This document shows, piece after piece, positions 11,135 through 22,489 of a stretch of 64,000 nt of DNA; positions within the stretch are counted from its first letter, which is position 1, and the number at the start of each line of letters is the position of its first letter. Position numbers and translations under genes: made by a program. The stretch spans positions 62,001 through 126,000 of the forward strand of contig CANTUR010000929.1 in NCBI GenBank assembly GCA_947683625.1. Direction: 5' to 3'. Under the pieces are notes generated by a model. It ran no database searches and had not been told where the DNA came from. It saw only the letters and a program-made list of their open reading frames with translations. Source of the stretch: Mallotus nudiflorus. Lineage: Eukaryota > Streptophyta > Magnoliopsida > Malpighiales > Euphorbiaceae.

Positions 11135-11158
11135 ACTAACTTATGGTATTTTGTGCAG
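11134..11158 (+). promoter_or_regulatory. Splice-acceptor-like site in element 1
   Basis: A TACTAAC branch-point consensus (11134-11140) is followed after 18 nt by TTTTGTGCAG (AG at 11157-11158). The reversed sequence in element 2 (20404-20429) keeps both parts. Ogre-type elements are known to contain a spliced intron. Whether this one is used is unknown. Confidence 0.4.
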
Positions 11159-12435
11159 GGAAAATAAAAGAGAACGAAGAAGGGAAAAGGAAATGATACA
11201 TCAATAAGAATGAGCAAGATAGCAAATGCCAATCACTCGTCAAAATCTCACCCTGTGTAAATACCAAAGGGAAGTAGTACAACTTTATCCCCTTTGATTC
11301 TGCAATAAAATAAATCCTCAATAAGAAAATTCATAAATTGAAAGGAAATTCATCCACTTCACGAGATCATGTGTGAAAATTTATCTCATGACCTTTGATT
11401 TTAGTGGCTTTCTTTATTAGCCTCGTAGAATTTAGATGTCTTATTGACAGTTCTATGTTGAGAATTTCTAAACTCTAATTAATCTAATGCTTTTTTTGCA
11501 CCCAAATGAGGGGAAGAACATGAAAAGGCAAAATCTGTGGACTTGTGGTATAAATTGATTGAATTTTAGGGTATCATTTCAGTCTTGTGAATGATAAATG
11601 TGCATGTAATATACTCCAATACTCAAAAATGAGTATGAGTACAAAATCCCTTGACGGTATCCACGTTGAGTAATACAAGAAAGGCGGGGGAATGCTAAAA
11701 GGAGAATAAAAGAAGAGCAAGCATAATTTACTCCAATGCTTAGAAATGAGTAAGAGTATCAACATAAAACCTCTAGCGGTATCCATGCTTAGTAATATAA
11801 GAAAGACAAGGAATACTAAAAAAGGACCATGCTAAAAAAAATTTTTTTGCTCTACTTACTCCAATGCTCTATAGGAGTATGAATATCCAAAGGACCTTTC
11901 CAACGGTATCCACACTAAGTAATATGAGAAAGGTGGGGAATACTCGGATCAGGAAGAAAAGCAAAAAAATAATTCAAAGATTGTTTTAATACTTAGAATC
12001 TGATCCATTTATGCTCAAATACCATAAGTTTTGTCTAGTAGATTCTTCTTGAATTTAGGTGTGAAAGTAAGCTCTTCACTTGGTAAAAAATATGCTATCA
12101 GCATAAAATGGTTAATGATGCCTCTGCCCTTTGTGAATGGTAAATAAATGATAGTCATGAGGATCAAAATTAAGAAGATTGGTTAAGCGCATGTTATCTC
12201 GTGAAAGTGATGAATTTTCTTATAAATTTTCAAAATAATAATATACTTTTGTACATTCATCTTGTTAAAACTAACTTCAGCAATTCTGTAGGAATTTCAA
12301 ATCCAAAAGGGGGTATACTCAACTTGTAAAGCCAATTAACACAGCAAAATTCAAAGTTAGTCAACAAAAGTGCTAATTAGTCAGCACAAAAAATTTAAAG
12401 CATTCAAATCAAACAACTAAAGATAAAAATCAGCA

Positions 12436-12976
12436 AATAGTTATGGACTGTAGCATCATCAAAGGTGAGCAATGAAAGGATTGTAGTCAATTTGCAAGCC
12501 ATTATGGATTGCAGCATCATCAAAGGCGAGCAATGAAAGGATTGCAGTCAATTCGCAAGCAATTTTGGATTTCAGCATCATCAGTAAGCAATAAAAGGGT
12601 TGTAGTTAATCGCGAGCAATTATGAATTGTAGCATCATCAGTGAGCAATGAAAGGGTTGCAGCTAATCGCAAGCAATTGTGGATTGCAGCATCATTAGTG
12701 AGCAATGAAAGGGTTACAACTAATCGTGAGCAATTATGGATTGCAGCATCATCAGTGAGCAATGAAAGGGTTGTAGCTAATTGCAAGCAGTTTTGGACTG
12801 CAGCATCATCAGTGAGCAATGAAAGGGTTATAACTAATCGCAAGCAGTTTTGGACTACAACATCATCAGTGAGCAACGAAAGGGTTGCAGCTAATCATGA
12901 GCAGTTATGGACTGTAGCATCAAAAGTGAGCAATTAAAGGGTTGCAGCTAATAATGAGCAATTATGGATTACAGCA
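12436..12976 (+). repeat. 57-bp tandem repeat (about nine copies), element 1
   Basis: The unit has the core GTGAGCAATGAAAGGGTTG followed by AATCGCAAGCAATT and GGATTGCAGCATCATCA. The best five units (12641-12925) are exactly 57 bp each, that is 19 codons, and are open on both strands. Earlier units have small indels. A reversed array of the same family is at 18850-19572. Confidence 0.88.
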
Positions 12977-12989
12977 TAATCGCATAATC

Positions 12990-13756
12990 AATCAGCATCA
13001 TACGACTGAGTGTGATGTTTCATATAAGACAATTCAAACTATACGACCGAGTGTAGTCATCATTGTACAACCAAGTGCAATGTATTCACCCAATCGATTA
13101 TACGACCGATTATAATCGACATCATACGAGCAAGTGTGATGTGTTTTATCAAAAACAGACTATACAACCGAGTATGATCGAGTGCAATGTATTCCTTAAT
13201 CGATTATACGATCGAGTATAATCGGCATCATACGACCGAGTATAATCGGCATTATATGACCGAGTATGATGTTTCTTATAAAAAATAGACTATACGACCG
13301 AGTGTAGTCGGCATTGTACGATCGAGTGCAATGTATTCCTTAATCGATTATACGATCGATATAGTCGGCATCATACGACCGAGTATAAGGTTTCTTATCA
13401 AAAGCAGACTATACGACCGAGTGTAGTAGGCATTGTACGACTGAGTGCAATGTATTCACCAAATCGATTATACGACCGAGTATAATCAGCATCATACGAC
13501 TGAGAGTGATGTTTCTTATAAAAAACAGACTATACGACTGAATGTAGTTGGCATTGTACGACCGAGTGCAATGTATTCCTCAATTGATTATACGACCGAG
13601 TATAATGTTTCTTATCAAAAACAAACTATACGACCAAGTTTAGTCGACATTGTACGATCAAGTACAATGAATCCTTAATCAATTATGCAACCGAGTATAA
13701 TCAATATTATACGACCGAGTATGATATGCCATTTAAAATGTTGTACGTCCGAGTAT
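12990..13756 (+). repeat. Array of about two dozen short hairpins with shared GACCGA loop, element 1
   Basis: Each unit is an 8-bp stem around a 6-base loop close to GACCGA. Four stem types alternate: GACTATAC/GTGTAGTC (13288-13309), CATTGTAC/GTGCAATG (13312-13333), GATTATAC/GTATAATC (13202-13223) and CATCATAC/GTGTGATG (13120-13141). They form a higher-order unit of about 120 bp repeated roughly six times, with short spacers such as TGTATTCACCA and TGTTTCTTATCAAAAACA. Copy 3 keeps a shorter array at 44270-44649. Confidence 0.88.
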
Positions 13757-13864
13757 AGAAAATTCACCAGCAGAAGCCTCACGGAGTACAGGTAAGTATC
13801 CTAACTTTCAATTTAGAAATTGGGTGCTATTCTACTTTGCCGCAATTTATCAAGCAAACAGCGA

Positions 13865-13878
13865 TAAAGGGGGGCAAC
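13865..13878 (+). other. Polypurine tract of element 1
   Basis: TAAAGGGGGGCAAC lies immediately before the 3' LTR. Reversed equivalents follow the LTRs at 18686-18700 and 44152-44166. This is the expected plus-strand priming site. Confidence 0.85.
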
Positions 13879-15988
13879 TGTAGACACCTAATTTCAGAAT
13901 GACATGTTATAGATATAACAAAGGACTCTAATGATGAAAATGTCTTCGATGCTTATTTTTTAAAAAATTCTAAGGTCTTTTAAAGGAAGAATTTAATTTT
14001 TTTAGGAACTAAATCGCAAAGTTCTTTTTAGGACCTAATTGCAAAATTTAAATTTTTTTTAGGGCCTTTTTGTAATTAAATGTTAAAAAAATTTGCACGT
14101 CGGAATTGGAATTACATAATTCAGATCAAAATTACATAATTCCAATCGGAATTATTGTAATTCCTTGAAATTACAATAATTCTGATCGGAATTGAACTCT
14201 TCCATTTTCCTATTTCTAATTATTCCAATTTTAGGTGGTTTAAATTTCCTAATTAATTCAATCCTAAATTGATTTAAACTTCCTAATTAATTCAATCATA
14301 TTTGGTTCAAAATTCCTAAATACACTTTAGGAATGAGAATCACATTAGGATTAAGGTTAGGCTTCCTAGTTCTACTATAAAAGGGGGGCTAGGAAGGAGG
14401 AAAAGATGAGGGAGGAAAAGAAATAAGGAGAAAGGCGTAGAAAAGAGGGGAGGAGAGAAAGACAATTGTGTTTTTATTTTTCTTTTATTTACTTTTAATC
14501 AAAAATTCTTTTGATTCATCAAATAATTCAAAACTCGTGAAGAATTTTTGAAGAAAAGATTTGAAGACTTATCAAGAACGTTGAATCACAAATCTGAGGA
14601 GCACCCTAAATCATCCATAGGCATATCATATTCTTCTATTCTTCTTTTATTTATTTATTTTTTATATTCTTATTATTTTATCACAATTTATTCATTAATT
14701 ATTATTATTATTTTTATGGTGATTATGGAGGAAAACACATGGTGATCATATGAGGAAGATGAATTTTATTGCAAATCCACAGAAGACTATAGATAAAACC
14801 CCGTAGAGACTTAGTTTCTAGGGTTTTATTTTTTATTTTTATTGTCTTTATTTTTATTTTATTTTTTATTTTTATTTTTTATTAATTATTTTATGAATTA
14901 ATGTAATAGCCCCAATAGTGGGAATAGTAATAGAATTATGTGTGTGGTTGCATGTTTATTTTAATTAAATTGGTTAGTAAAATTAGGTTTCAATTTGGTA
15001 ATCATTTAACATCAATGGGGGAAGTAGATTAATATAGGTTGCATGTTAATAAAAATTAGGATTTTAGTAAGGATTAATTTAATTATTTATTTGATCTTAT
15101 TTATTTAAATATTTTTTTATGTTTTTTATTTGTTTTTTTAGCTTATTTATTGTTTTTTGGTGTGTTTTGGGTCTTAAGCCCATTTTAGATTTTGATTTGT
15201 GTATTTTAGCCCATATCATTTAATAATTAATTAAGTTTAATTAATTAAAATATATTTTTAGGTCCATAATTAATTAGATTTTAGGTTAGAAATACCTTTA
15301 GGCCCATTTAGTTAATTAGACATAGGCCCACTTAATTTAATTTAATTAATTTAGACTTAGCTCACTTAATTTAATCCCTTTTTCATAATTTGTAGATTTA
15401 AGATCATTATTTAATTAAAACATGTAAAGTTAAGCCCGTTAATTTAAATACCTTCATAACATGTAGAATTAGGCCCATTTTTAGAATTAAAATTAGTAGA
15501 CTTAGGTTCATTTAATTAAAATTAAAAGGAATTAGGTCTTTTAGTTCACTTATAATTTAAAACATGTAGACTTAACTCCTTTATTTAAAATCCATATAGA
15601 TTAGACTAACTTAGGGGTTATGTGATTGAATGCATTATTTACTTGTATATTTCATTACTAGTTTGCCTTGGAGTTTATTGTTTTGGGTTTATATAAAATT
15701 GCATGTAAATAGAGGATAAGATAGCAATTCATAAAGTAATTCTAAATGAACACAAGACTGAAAGAAGTTGATATTCCGTATCCAGAATCTCCAGGTCATG
15801 GTGCTAGCTTTCTTTTAGGGAATCAAGTACCACCTTTTCGATTTGTCCTAGTTATTACCCTGGGTAGTAACTTCTCATCTCCATGCCATGTCTTTGTGAT
15901 AGTGGTTAGTGTGTTCTCTAGAGCCCTGAGCTCAAACAGTGACGCGGTTACTAAAATCTTGGACACACGCTAAACCCCGCCGTCTACA
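13879..15988 (+). repeat. Element 1 3' LTR
   Basis: This copy is collinear with 4726-6862 over its full length, starting TGTAGACACCTAATTTC and ending GCCGTCTACA. The TATA box is at 14376-14384. It lacks about 40 bp of the purine-rich leader and differs by scattered substitutions, so the insertion is neither brand new nor very old. Confidence 0.93.
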
Positions 15989-16395
15989 CATATAACTGAA
16001 ATAAAATTTTTAATCGTCCATTTCACTTTATCCACCATAAGTTACATCTAAATCCTCATCTAAATTAATAACATCATCACTACTATCCATATAATCTTCT
16101 TGTAAATTAACAAAATCACTATCTTCTTTATTTGAATCACATTCATCTTCATTAGCTCACACTACACGTAAAGGGAGGCCAGCACTATTACAGTATATTT
16201 CAATATGATCGTGTCATTTATTTATATCAAGGATTTATTGATAAATTTTGTCATCCACTATTTCCTCTATTCCCTCGGAAGGTGACAAACATGCAACCTT
16301 ATACCATATTCTACATCCAGATTTGTATCCAAGATCATAAAAAATCCTAAATATCTCAAACATCAAAATATAGTCTACATTCACTTCTTCGTATG
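15989..16395 (-). pseudogene. MULE transposase N-terminal (PB1-like and acidic) segment between the two nested elements
   Basis: The minus strand reads an N-terminal segment typical of plant MULE transposases: MFEIFRIFYDLGYKSGCRIW, then EGIEEIVDDKI, HIEIYC and a long Asp/Glu-rich stretch. In-frame stops are present, for example after DDKIYQ. At its low-coordinate end the frame continues into 4725 across element 1. At its high-coordinate end it continues into 31890 across element 2. This is the direct proof that both retrotransposons sit in one gene. Confidence 0.82.
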
Positions 16396-18685
16396 TGTAG
16401 ATGGCAGGGTTTAGTGCGCACCAAAAATTTCAGTAACTACGATATTTTTTGAGCTCAGGGCTCTAGAGAACACACTAACCACTATCACAAAGACATGAGG
16501 CATGGTGATAAGGAGTCACCACCCAAGGTAATAACTGGAATGAATCAAAAAATAATGGTACTCAATTCTCTAAAAGAAAGACACCACCACAACTAAGAGA
16601 TTCTGGGTACGGAATATCAACTTCTTTCGGTCTCATGCTCATTTAGAATTACTTTATGAATTATTATCTTACCCTCTATTTACATGCAATTTCATATAAA
16701 CCCTTATTAAAACAATCAACTCCAAGCAAACTAGTTATGAAAAATACATGTAAACAATGCATTCATTTAAATTTGTAATCCCTAAGTTAGTCTAATCTAC
16801 ATTGATTTTAATTAAATGGGTTAAATCTACATGTTTTAATTTACAAGTGAGCATAAAGACTAATGGCACCAATTCCTATTCAATTTTAACTAAGTGAACC
16901 TAAGTCTATTTATTTTAATTCTAAAAATGGGCCTAAATCTACAAATTATAAAGTATTCAAATTAGCAGGCCTAATTCTACATTTTTTTTCTAAAGTGATA
17001 TTAAATCTACAAATTATGGAACAAGATTAAATTAAATAGGTTAAGTCTAAATTAATTAAATTAGGCGGGCCTATGTCTAAATTAACTAAATGGGCCAAAG
17101 TTATCTCTACCCTAAGTCTAATTAATTATGGGTTTAAAGATGCATTTTATTAATTAAACCTAAAAAAACCTAAATTTATTTAAATGGGTTAAAGACTAAC
17201 ATGAGCTTAGGGCCTAAAACACATAAACATAAACAAACAAACAAGCCCAAAAAAACAATAAGAAACAAATATCAAAACAATCAAATAAAGGATCAAACAT
17301 TCAATTAAATTTATTCTAAAAATCTTAATTTAATTAAATCGAATCTAAAAAAATAAATAAAATAAAATAATTAACAAGCAACCCTAATTCTATTCACTTA
17401 AATCTAATTCAATTTTAATTAAAAAATGTAATGATTTTTATAGCCATTAATTTTAATTAATTACCTAATTAAAACCCTACTTTTACTAACCAATTAATTA
17501 AAATAAAACACACAATCACACACAAGATTTCATTATTCCCACTATTGGGGTTATTACAATGAATTAATGAAAATAATAAGAAAAGAAAAATTAATACAAT
17601 CCTAAAACAAAATCAAAACAACAATAAACAAACTAAATAAAAAAAATCTAGAAACCATATTTAGCTACAAAGGTAAATCCATGGCATTCAATGGACCTTC
17701 ATGGGTTTTATTCACCTAATAAGATCATCATGTAATCTCCTTCATAATCACCAACAAAAGAATAAACAATGATTAGTGAATAAAATAACAATAAAAATTT
17801 AATAAAATTGAAATTTAATAAAATAAAATAAAAATAAAAATAAAAGAAGGAATGAAAGAAGATGATGATTATGGATGCAGTATGAGTTGCCCCTCAGACT
17901 AGTGTAAATCACAGTTGTTTGTTAAGTAGGTCTTTAAAAACTTGTTATTCTCTTCTCAAAGGTTTATTGCTCCTTGCTTCAAAAACACTAATAAATCACA
18001 AAGAATATTTTTGTACTGCCTAGGGGATAAAAGAAAAGCCAAAAAATGTAGGAAAGGAGACAGGTCCCCCAAAAGAAAGTCTCCTAGAGCTCCCCCCCCC
18101 CCCCCCCCTCATTATAGCTGAAGCTAGGCTTTTATAGGAAAAAACCCTAGCTAAAAACATATCTTACTATGACTTTCCTTACTTGGAGTTTTGATTTTAA
18201 AAGGACTTTCATTTTTTGAAAATTCAGATAAATATTATTTGAACAATCAAAATTCAGGAAACCAAATTTTATTTACTGTAAAAAATAAAATAAAATAAAA
18301 AATGGACGAAACATTTTAATTCCGACCAAAATTGTGTAATTCTTATTTGTATTATATAATTTCAATCAAAATTATGAAAATTTCGATCAAAATTACATAA
18401 TTCTTATCAGAATTATGTAATTTTGATCAGAATTATAGAATTTCAATCTCCTTTTTTAACTTTTAATTATAAAAAGACCCCTAAAAATATTTAGACTTTT
18501 TCAATTAAGTCCTAAAAAAATATTACAATTAAGTCCTTAAAAGAAACCAATTAAACTCTTTTTCAAAATGCATTCAAACTTTTGAGATTTCAAACTTCAA
18601 GTGTTGAAGACCTATTTATAACATTTTTATCATTTGAGTCCTTTATCGCATCCACATTTTATCATCCTGAAATTAGGTGCTTACA
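16396..18685 (-). repeat. Element 2 3' LTR
   Basis: The segment is the reverse complement of the family LTR, with TGTAGATGGCAGGG at 16396 and GTGCTTACA ending at 18685. The reversed TATA box is at 18129-18136. A run of 17 C (18092-18108) lies just downstream of the promoter in transcript sense, as a G-run. Reversed PPT sequence follows at 18686-18700. Confidence 0.9.
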
Positions 18686-18849
18686 ATTGCCCCCGTTTAT
18701 CGTTGTTTGCTTGACAAATTGTGGCAAAGAAAATAACCACACAATTTCTAAGTAAAGAGTTAGGATACTTAACTGTCATCTTATAGAGCTTTTTTCCATT
18801 ACACTGAATTGTGTGATGATGCTTTTGTCATTCCTTAATGTAGGCTTTA

Positions 18850-19572
18850 TAATGTTGTAATCTATAATTGTTGGCAAGTTTTGAACAGCTATAACCCTTT
18901 CGTTGTCTACCTTTGATACTATAGTCTATAAGTACTCATGAATTTTGATTTTGTTACAATCCTTTCATTGCTTATCAATGATTTTGATTGGCTATAACCT
19001 TTCATTGCTTACTGGCTTTAATCAACTATAACCCTCTTGTTGCTCACCTTTTGATTTTACAGTGCATAATTGGTCAAGGCTTTCGATAAGCTACAATCTC
19101 TTCCTTGCTCACTAATGATTTCAATTAACTACGACCCTTTTGTTGCTTAATCTTAACTCTATAATCTATAATTGCTCACAATTTTGATTAGCGATGATGC
19201 TACAATCCAAAATTGCCCGCGATTAGCTATAACCCTTTCATTACTCAGATGATGTTATAATCTATAATTGCTCAAGATTAGCTACAACCCTTTCATTGCT
19301 CACTGATGATGATATAATACATAATTGCTTGTGATTAGCTGTAACTCTTTCATTGCTCATCGATGATGCTACAATCCATAATTGCTTATGATTAGCTTCA
19401 ACCCTTTCATTACTCACCTTTGATAATGCAATCCATAATTGTTTATAAATTGACTGTAATCCTTTCATTACTTGCCTTTGATAATGCTATAGTCCATAAT
19501 TGCTTATGAATTGGCTGTAATCCTTTCATTGCTTGCTTATAATACTACAATCCATAATTGCTCATGATTTTT
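18850..19572 (-). repeat. 57-bp tandem repeat array, element 2
   Basis: This is the reversed version of the element 1 array, with about twelve diverged units marked by CTATAACCCTTTCATTGCTCA and CCATAATTGCT. Some units are longer or damaged. The hairpin array that follows in element 1 is absent here. Confidence 0.85.
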
Positions 19573-19579
19573 ATCTTTG

Positions 19580-22180
19580 GTTATTTGAGTCAAATTTTGA
19601 ATTCTTTATGCTAACTTATTAGCATTTTTGCTTACTTGCTTTGAATTTTAATGTATTGACTTATTAGAATTTCTTTATTGACTAATTTCAATTTTGATGT
19701 GTTTACCAACTTTACAAGTTGGATGCACTTCCTTCTAGATTTACAATTCCCACAAACTTGTTGAAGTTAGTTTCAATCATGATGAATGTACAAAAGTACA
19801 TTATAATGTTGAAAATTTATGAGAAAATTCATCACTTTTTCATAAGATAGCATGCACTTAACGAATCTCACTATTTTTCATTTTCACCACTATCATTTAT
19901 AAGATAGCATGCACTCAATTCATCATTTTCATTCTCATACTCATTTCTGAGCATTGTACTCATACTAGATTATATGCACATTTATTATTAAAAACTAAAA
20001 AGATACTTTAAAATTCAAGCAATTTATACTACAGGTCCACATATTTTTCTTTACTTTTTCTTCCCCTCGCTTGGGTGCAAAGAAAGCATTATATTGATTA
20101 GAGTTTATAAACTCGCAACACAAAGCTATTAACTAAACATCTAAAGTCTGTAAGGCTAATAAAAAAGAGCCATTATGATCAAAGGTCATAAGATAAGGTT
20201 TTCGCACACGATCTCATAAAGTGGATGAATTTACTTTCAATTTGTGAATTTTATGATTGAGATGATTCTTTATTACAAAATCTAAGGAAATAGGGTTTTG
20301 TTACTTCCCTCAATTATTTTGATGAGTGTTTGGCATTTGCTATCTTACCCATTCCTATTGATGCATCAATTCCTTTCCCCTTCTTCATTCTTTTTTATTT
20401 TTCCCTGCACAAAATACCATAAGTTAGTATGGTCTATTCGCAAGTGAATAAATTTTGTCAAAATGCAGTATTATTCTTTGCATTCTTCCCTTTTAATTAT
20501 GGTGATGATGTCTATGCTCACAAAGGTCATAATACTCCACCATTGAAGTTATGGCTTTGGATTGCATTTGTATTTCCGCCATTCCATTAATGTTATGGTA
20601 TAGGGCATCATTCCTCTTCTTGATATCTCCTACAAAAAAAATTCAGGAGTTAGAGATCTTATTTCATAATCAAATAAATTTTCAAAGTGCATTCATTTTA
20701 GGTTTTAAATGCATCTTTCCCTTTTATAGGGCTAATGAATGTATTGCTCACATGTTGGACCTTCTCATCACCATATTCCATACCCTACAGTAGTATAACT
20801 ATTATGGAGAGATATCCAAGATGATGCTTTAGATGAGACTATAGAGATGGATGTTGAATCTAAGGAGCTAGAGCGTCTTATCCAACCTTTTAAGGTCACC
20901 AGGATAATGCTTTTCCAAGTATCATAGTCAGTGATACTCCCTTACTGATAGGCCCATGATTTATTGGGCTCCTGAAATCTTAAATCCTTTTGAACATCAA
21001 GTTCACCTTGATAGTGTTGCTCTTCCTATTTTACTTCTTCAGATGCTTCATATGTGAATACTCTGACTACTTTCCTACACTTTTATGATACTAATTTTAA
21101 ATGTTATTAGTATAGTATTTGTACAATCTAATCTGGGCTTAAGGAGTTTATTATGCAAAGAAAGTATTTCACAACAAATGTATACCTGTTATGCATGACA
21201 TGCATGATCCTAATAGGTCTTCTGTTTGGAACAGAGCTATGTTCTTAGCTTGGAGTGTGAGAGTGAGGTGCCTCATCAATATTATATAGGTTTGAGCATT
21301 GAATGCCTCATTATTGGTACTTCTGATGTTAAAGCTTCTAATACAGCTTGTGCAGTAAATGACCATGATAGCAAGTGGGGTCCATAGCTCGACACTAAAG
21401 CTTGTGTTGAACTTTTTTTATTTGCTACTGATGTATTTATATGCTTCTTTCTGCCCTAAAATCTCTTACACTGGCTCTCATACTTTAGTGTTCCATCTTT
21501 GCTCTTCGAATGTGGACTCAATTTGCCCCAAGAGCTACATTTTTCCCCCAGTTTTGTTATGGATTCATTCATGCTATTATAGCAGTCTTTTTTTTTCATT
21601 TTCATGTGCAAGAGACCTAGTTCATTCACTATTACTGTTGATGATTTAACTTACTAACCTTATTAGTTGTAATCTCATACCTTGAAGATACATAGGAGTG
21701 GGTAAACTAACTGAAGTGAATTCTTAATGATGAAATCAATTAGACTTGCACTTCAAAGAACTCTTGAGCAGAATATGAGGCTTGATGTTAATGCAATGAT
21801 TGATTAAGGTTTGGGTTTAAGCCACGTGAATTTTTTATGTACAAAGGAACACCAAACTTATAAGCAAAATCATAAAAGGTGATAAAAGAGAAAACATAAC
21901 TAGAATAGTGATCTCATAGCTCTAATTGTTTAGCTTTCATTATGTATTGTCTTTCCATTCAGATACTTATGTAGTATGATAAATATGAATATGAAATATT
22001 TAAACAGAAATTTCAAATTCAATTTTACTTATTCATTAGGGCAATAATGAGAACGTTCATTACATCACATGATACACCTCCTGTTAGCAACCAATCCTAA
22101 ATTTTTTATCTCTCTAATTTTTTACCTTACTGTTCTTTTTTTCTTTTTCTCTCATATTTTTTCCTTAAATTTCCTATCTT
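19580..22180. other. Element 2 internal region without pol
   Basis: This is collinear (reversed) with the post-gag region of element 1. On the plus strand, antisense to the element, partly open frames occur at about 20430-20950, including MVYSQVNKFCQNA and an acidic stretch DDALDETIEMDVESKELE from 20820. No RT, RNase H or integrase motif is visible. Confidence 0.55.
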
Positions 22181-22189
22181 CAAAAGATA

Positions 22190-22370
22190 CATCATATCAT
22201 ATATGAATGTTCTTTAAATTTACATTTGTGTCTATGCTGAATGAATCTAATTGAATTGAATTTATGTTAAACATGCATATGCAATCAATATTGTAATGCA
22301 CATTACCATTAGGATGTACATTACAAAAGCAAGTATGATCATAATTCATATCATCGATCACTAAAACAAA
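22190..22370 (-). pseudogene. Conserved short post-gag ORF, element 2 copy
   Basis: The minus strand encodes a relative of the 9458-9655 ORF, with CNVHPNG, DCICMF and IQLDSFS. A stop falls near its end. Confidence 0.45.
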
Positions 22371-22489
22371 ACAAGTTTTAAAGAAACTATAATTTTATTC
22401 AAAGAAGACAAGAAGAAAATTTATTTCCTATTTTAGATGCTAGGGGTGCTAAGTCTCATAGTGGTTATCCTTTATATGGCTGATATAGT

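Larger units (their letters stand above)
9700..12435. other. Element 1 post-gag internal region without pol
   Basis: No RT, RNase H or integrase motif is visible in any frame. The region is nonetheless conserved with 19600-22180 (element 2), 46105-47760 (copy 3) and 62490-64000 (copy 4). It contains a strong splice-acceptor-like site at 11134-11158 and a stretch with antisense open frames (11134-10796). Runs around 11590-11960 repeat a motif of the type TACTCCAATGCT...GAGTA...GGTATCCA about three times. Confidence 0.6.
4726..15988 (+). mobile_element. Element 1: complete gag-only Tat/Ogre-like LTR retrotransposon (TR-GAG type)
   Basis: Two LTRs (4726-6862 and 13879-15988) begin TGTAGACACC and end TCTACA. 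They enclose a PBS, a gag-like gene, repeats and a polypurine tract. The flanks CATAT (4721-4725) and CATAT (15989-15993) are a perfect 5-bp target duplication, and the MULE reading frame rejoins exactly there. The total length is 11,263 bp. I find no protease, RT, RNase H or integrase motif between gag and the 3' LTR, so the element must depend on enzymes from a relative. The LTR start, PBS and gag style point to the Ty3/gypsy Tat/Ogre group. The gag has several stops, so it is also defective. Confidence 0.93.

Noticed and set aside
12641..12937. 98-codon repeat protein frame
   Set aside because: It begins with GTG inside the tandem repeat, has no ATG and is flanked by stops. I kept it only as a finding about the repeat.
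12990..13756. CRISPR-like repeat-spacer array
   Set aside because: The context is a plant retrotransposon, the units are self-complementary and the spacers repeat. There are no cas genes.
4726..15988. Endogenous plant virus (pararetrovirus)
   Set aside because: The LTR pair, PBS, PPT and 5-bp target duplication define an LTR retrotransposon, and no viral movement or coat protein motifs are seen.
20551..20793. 80-codon plus-strand frame as an independent gene
   Set aside because: It is part of the antisense region of element 2 and is cut by stops. The start is not conserved in the other copies.
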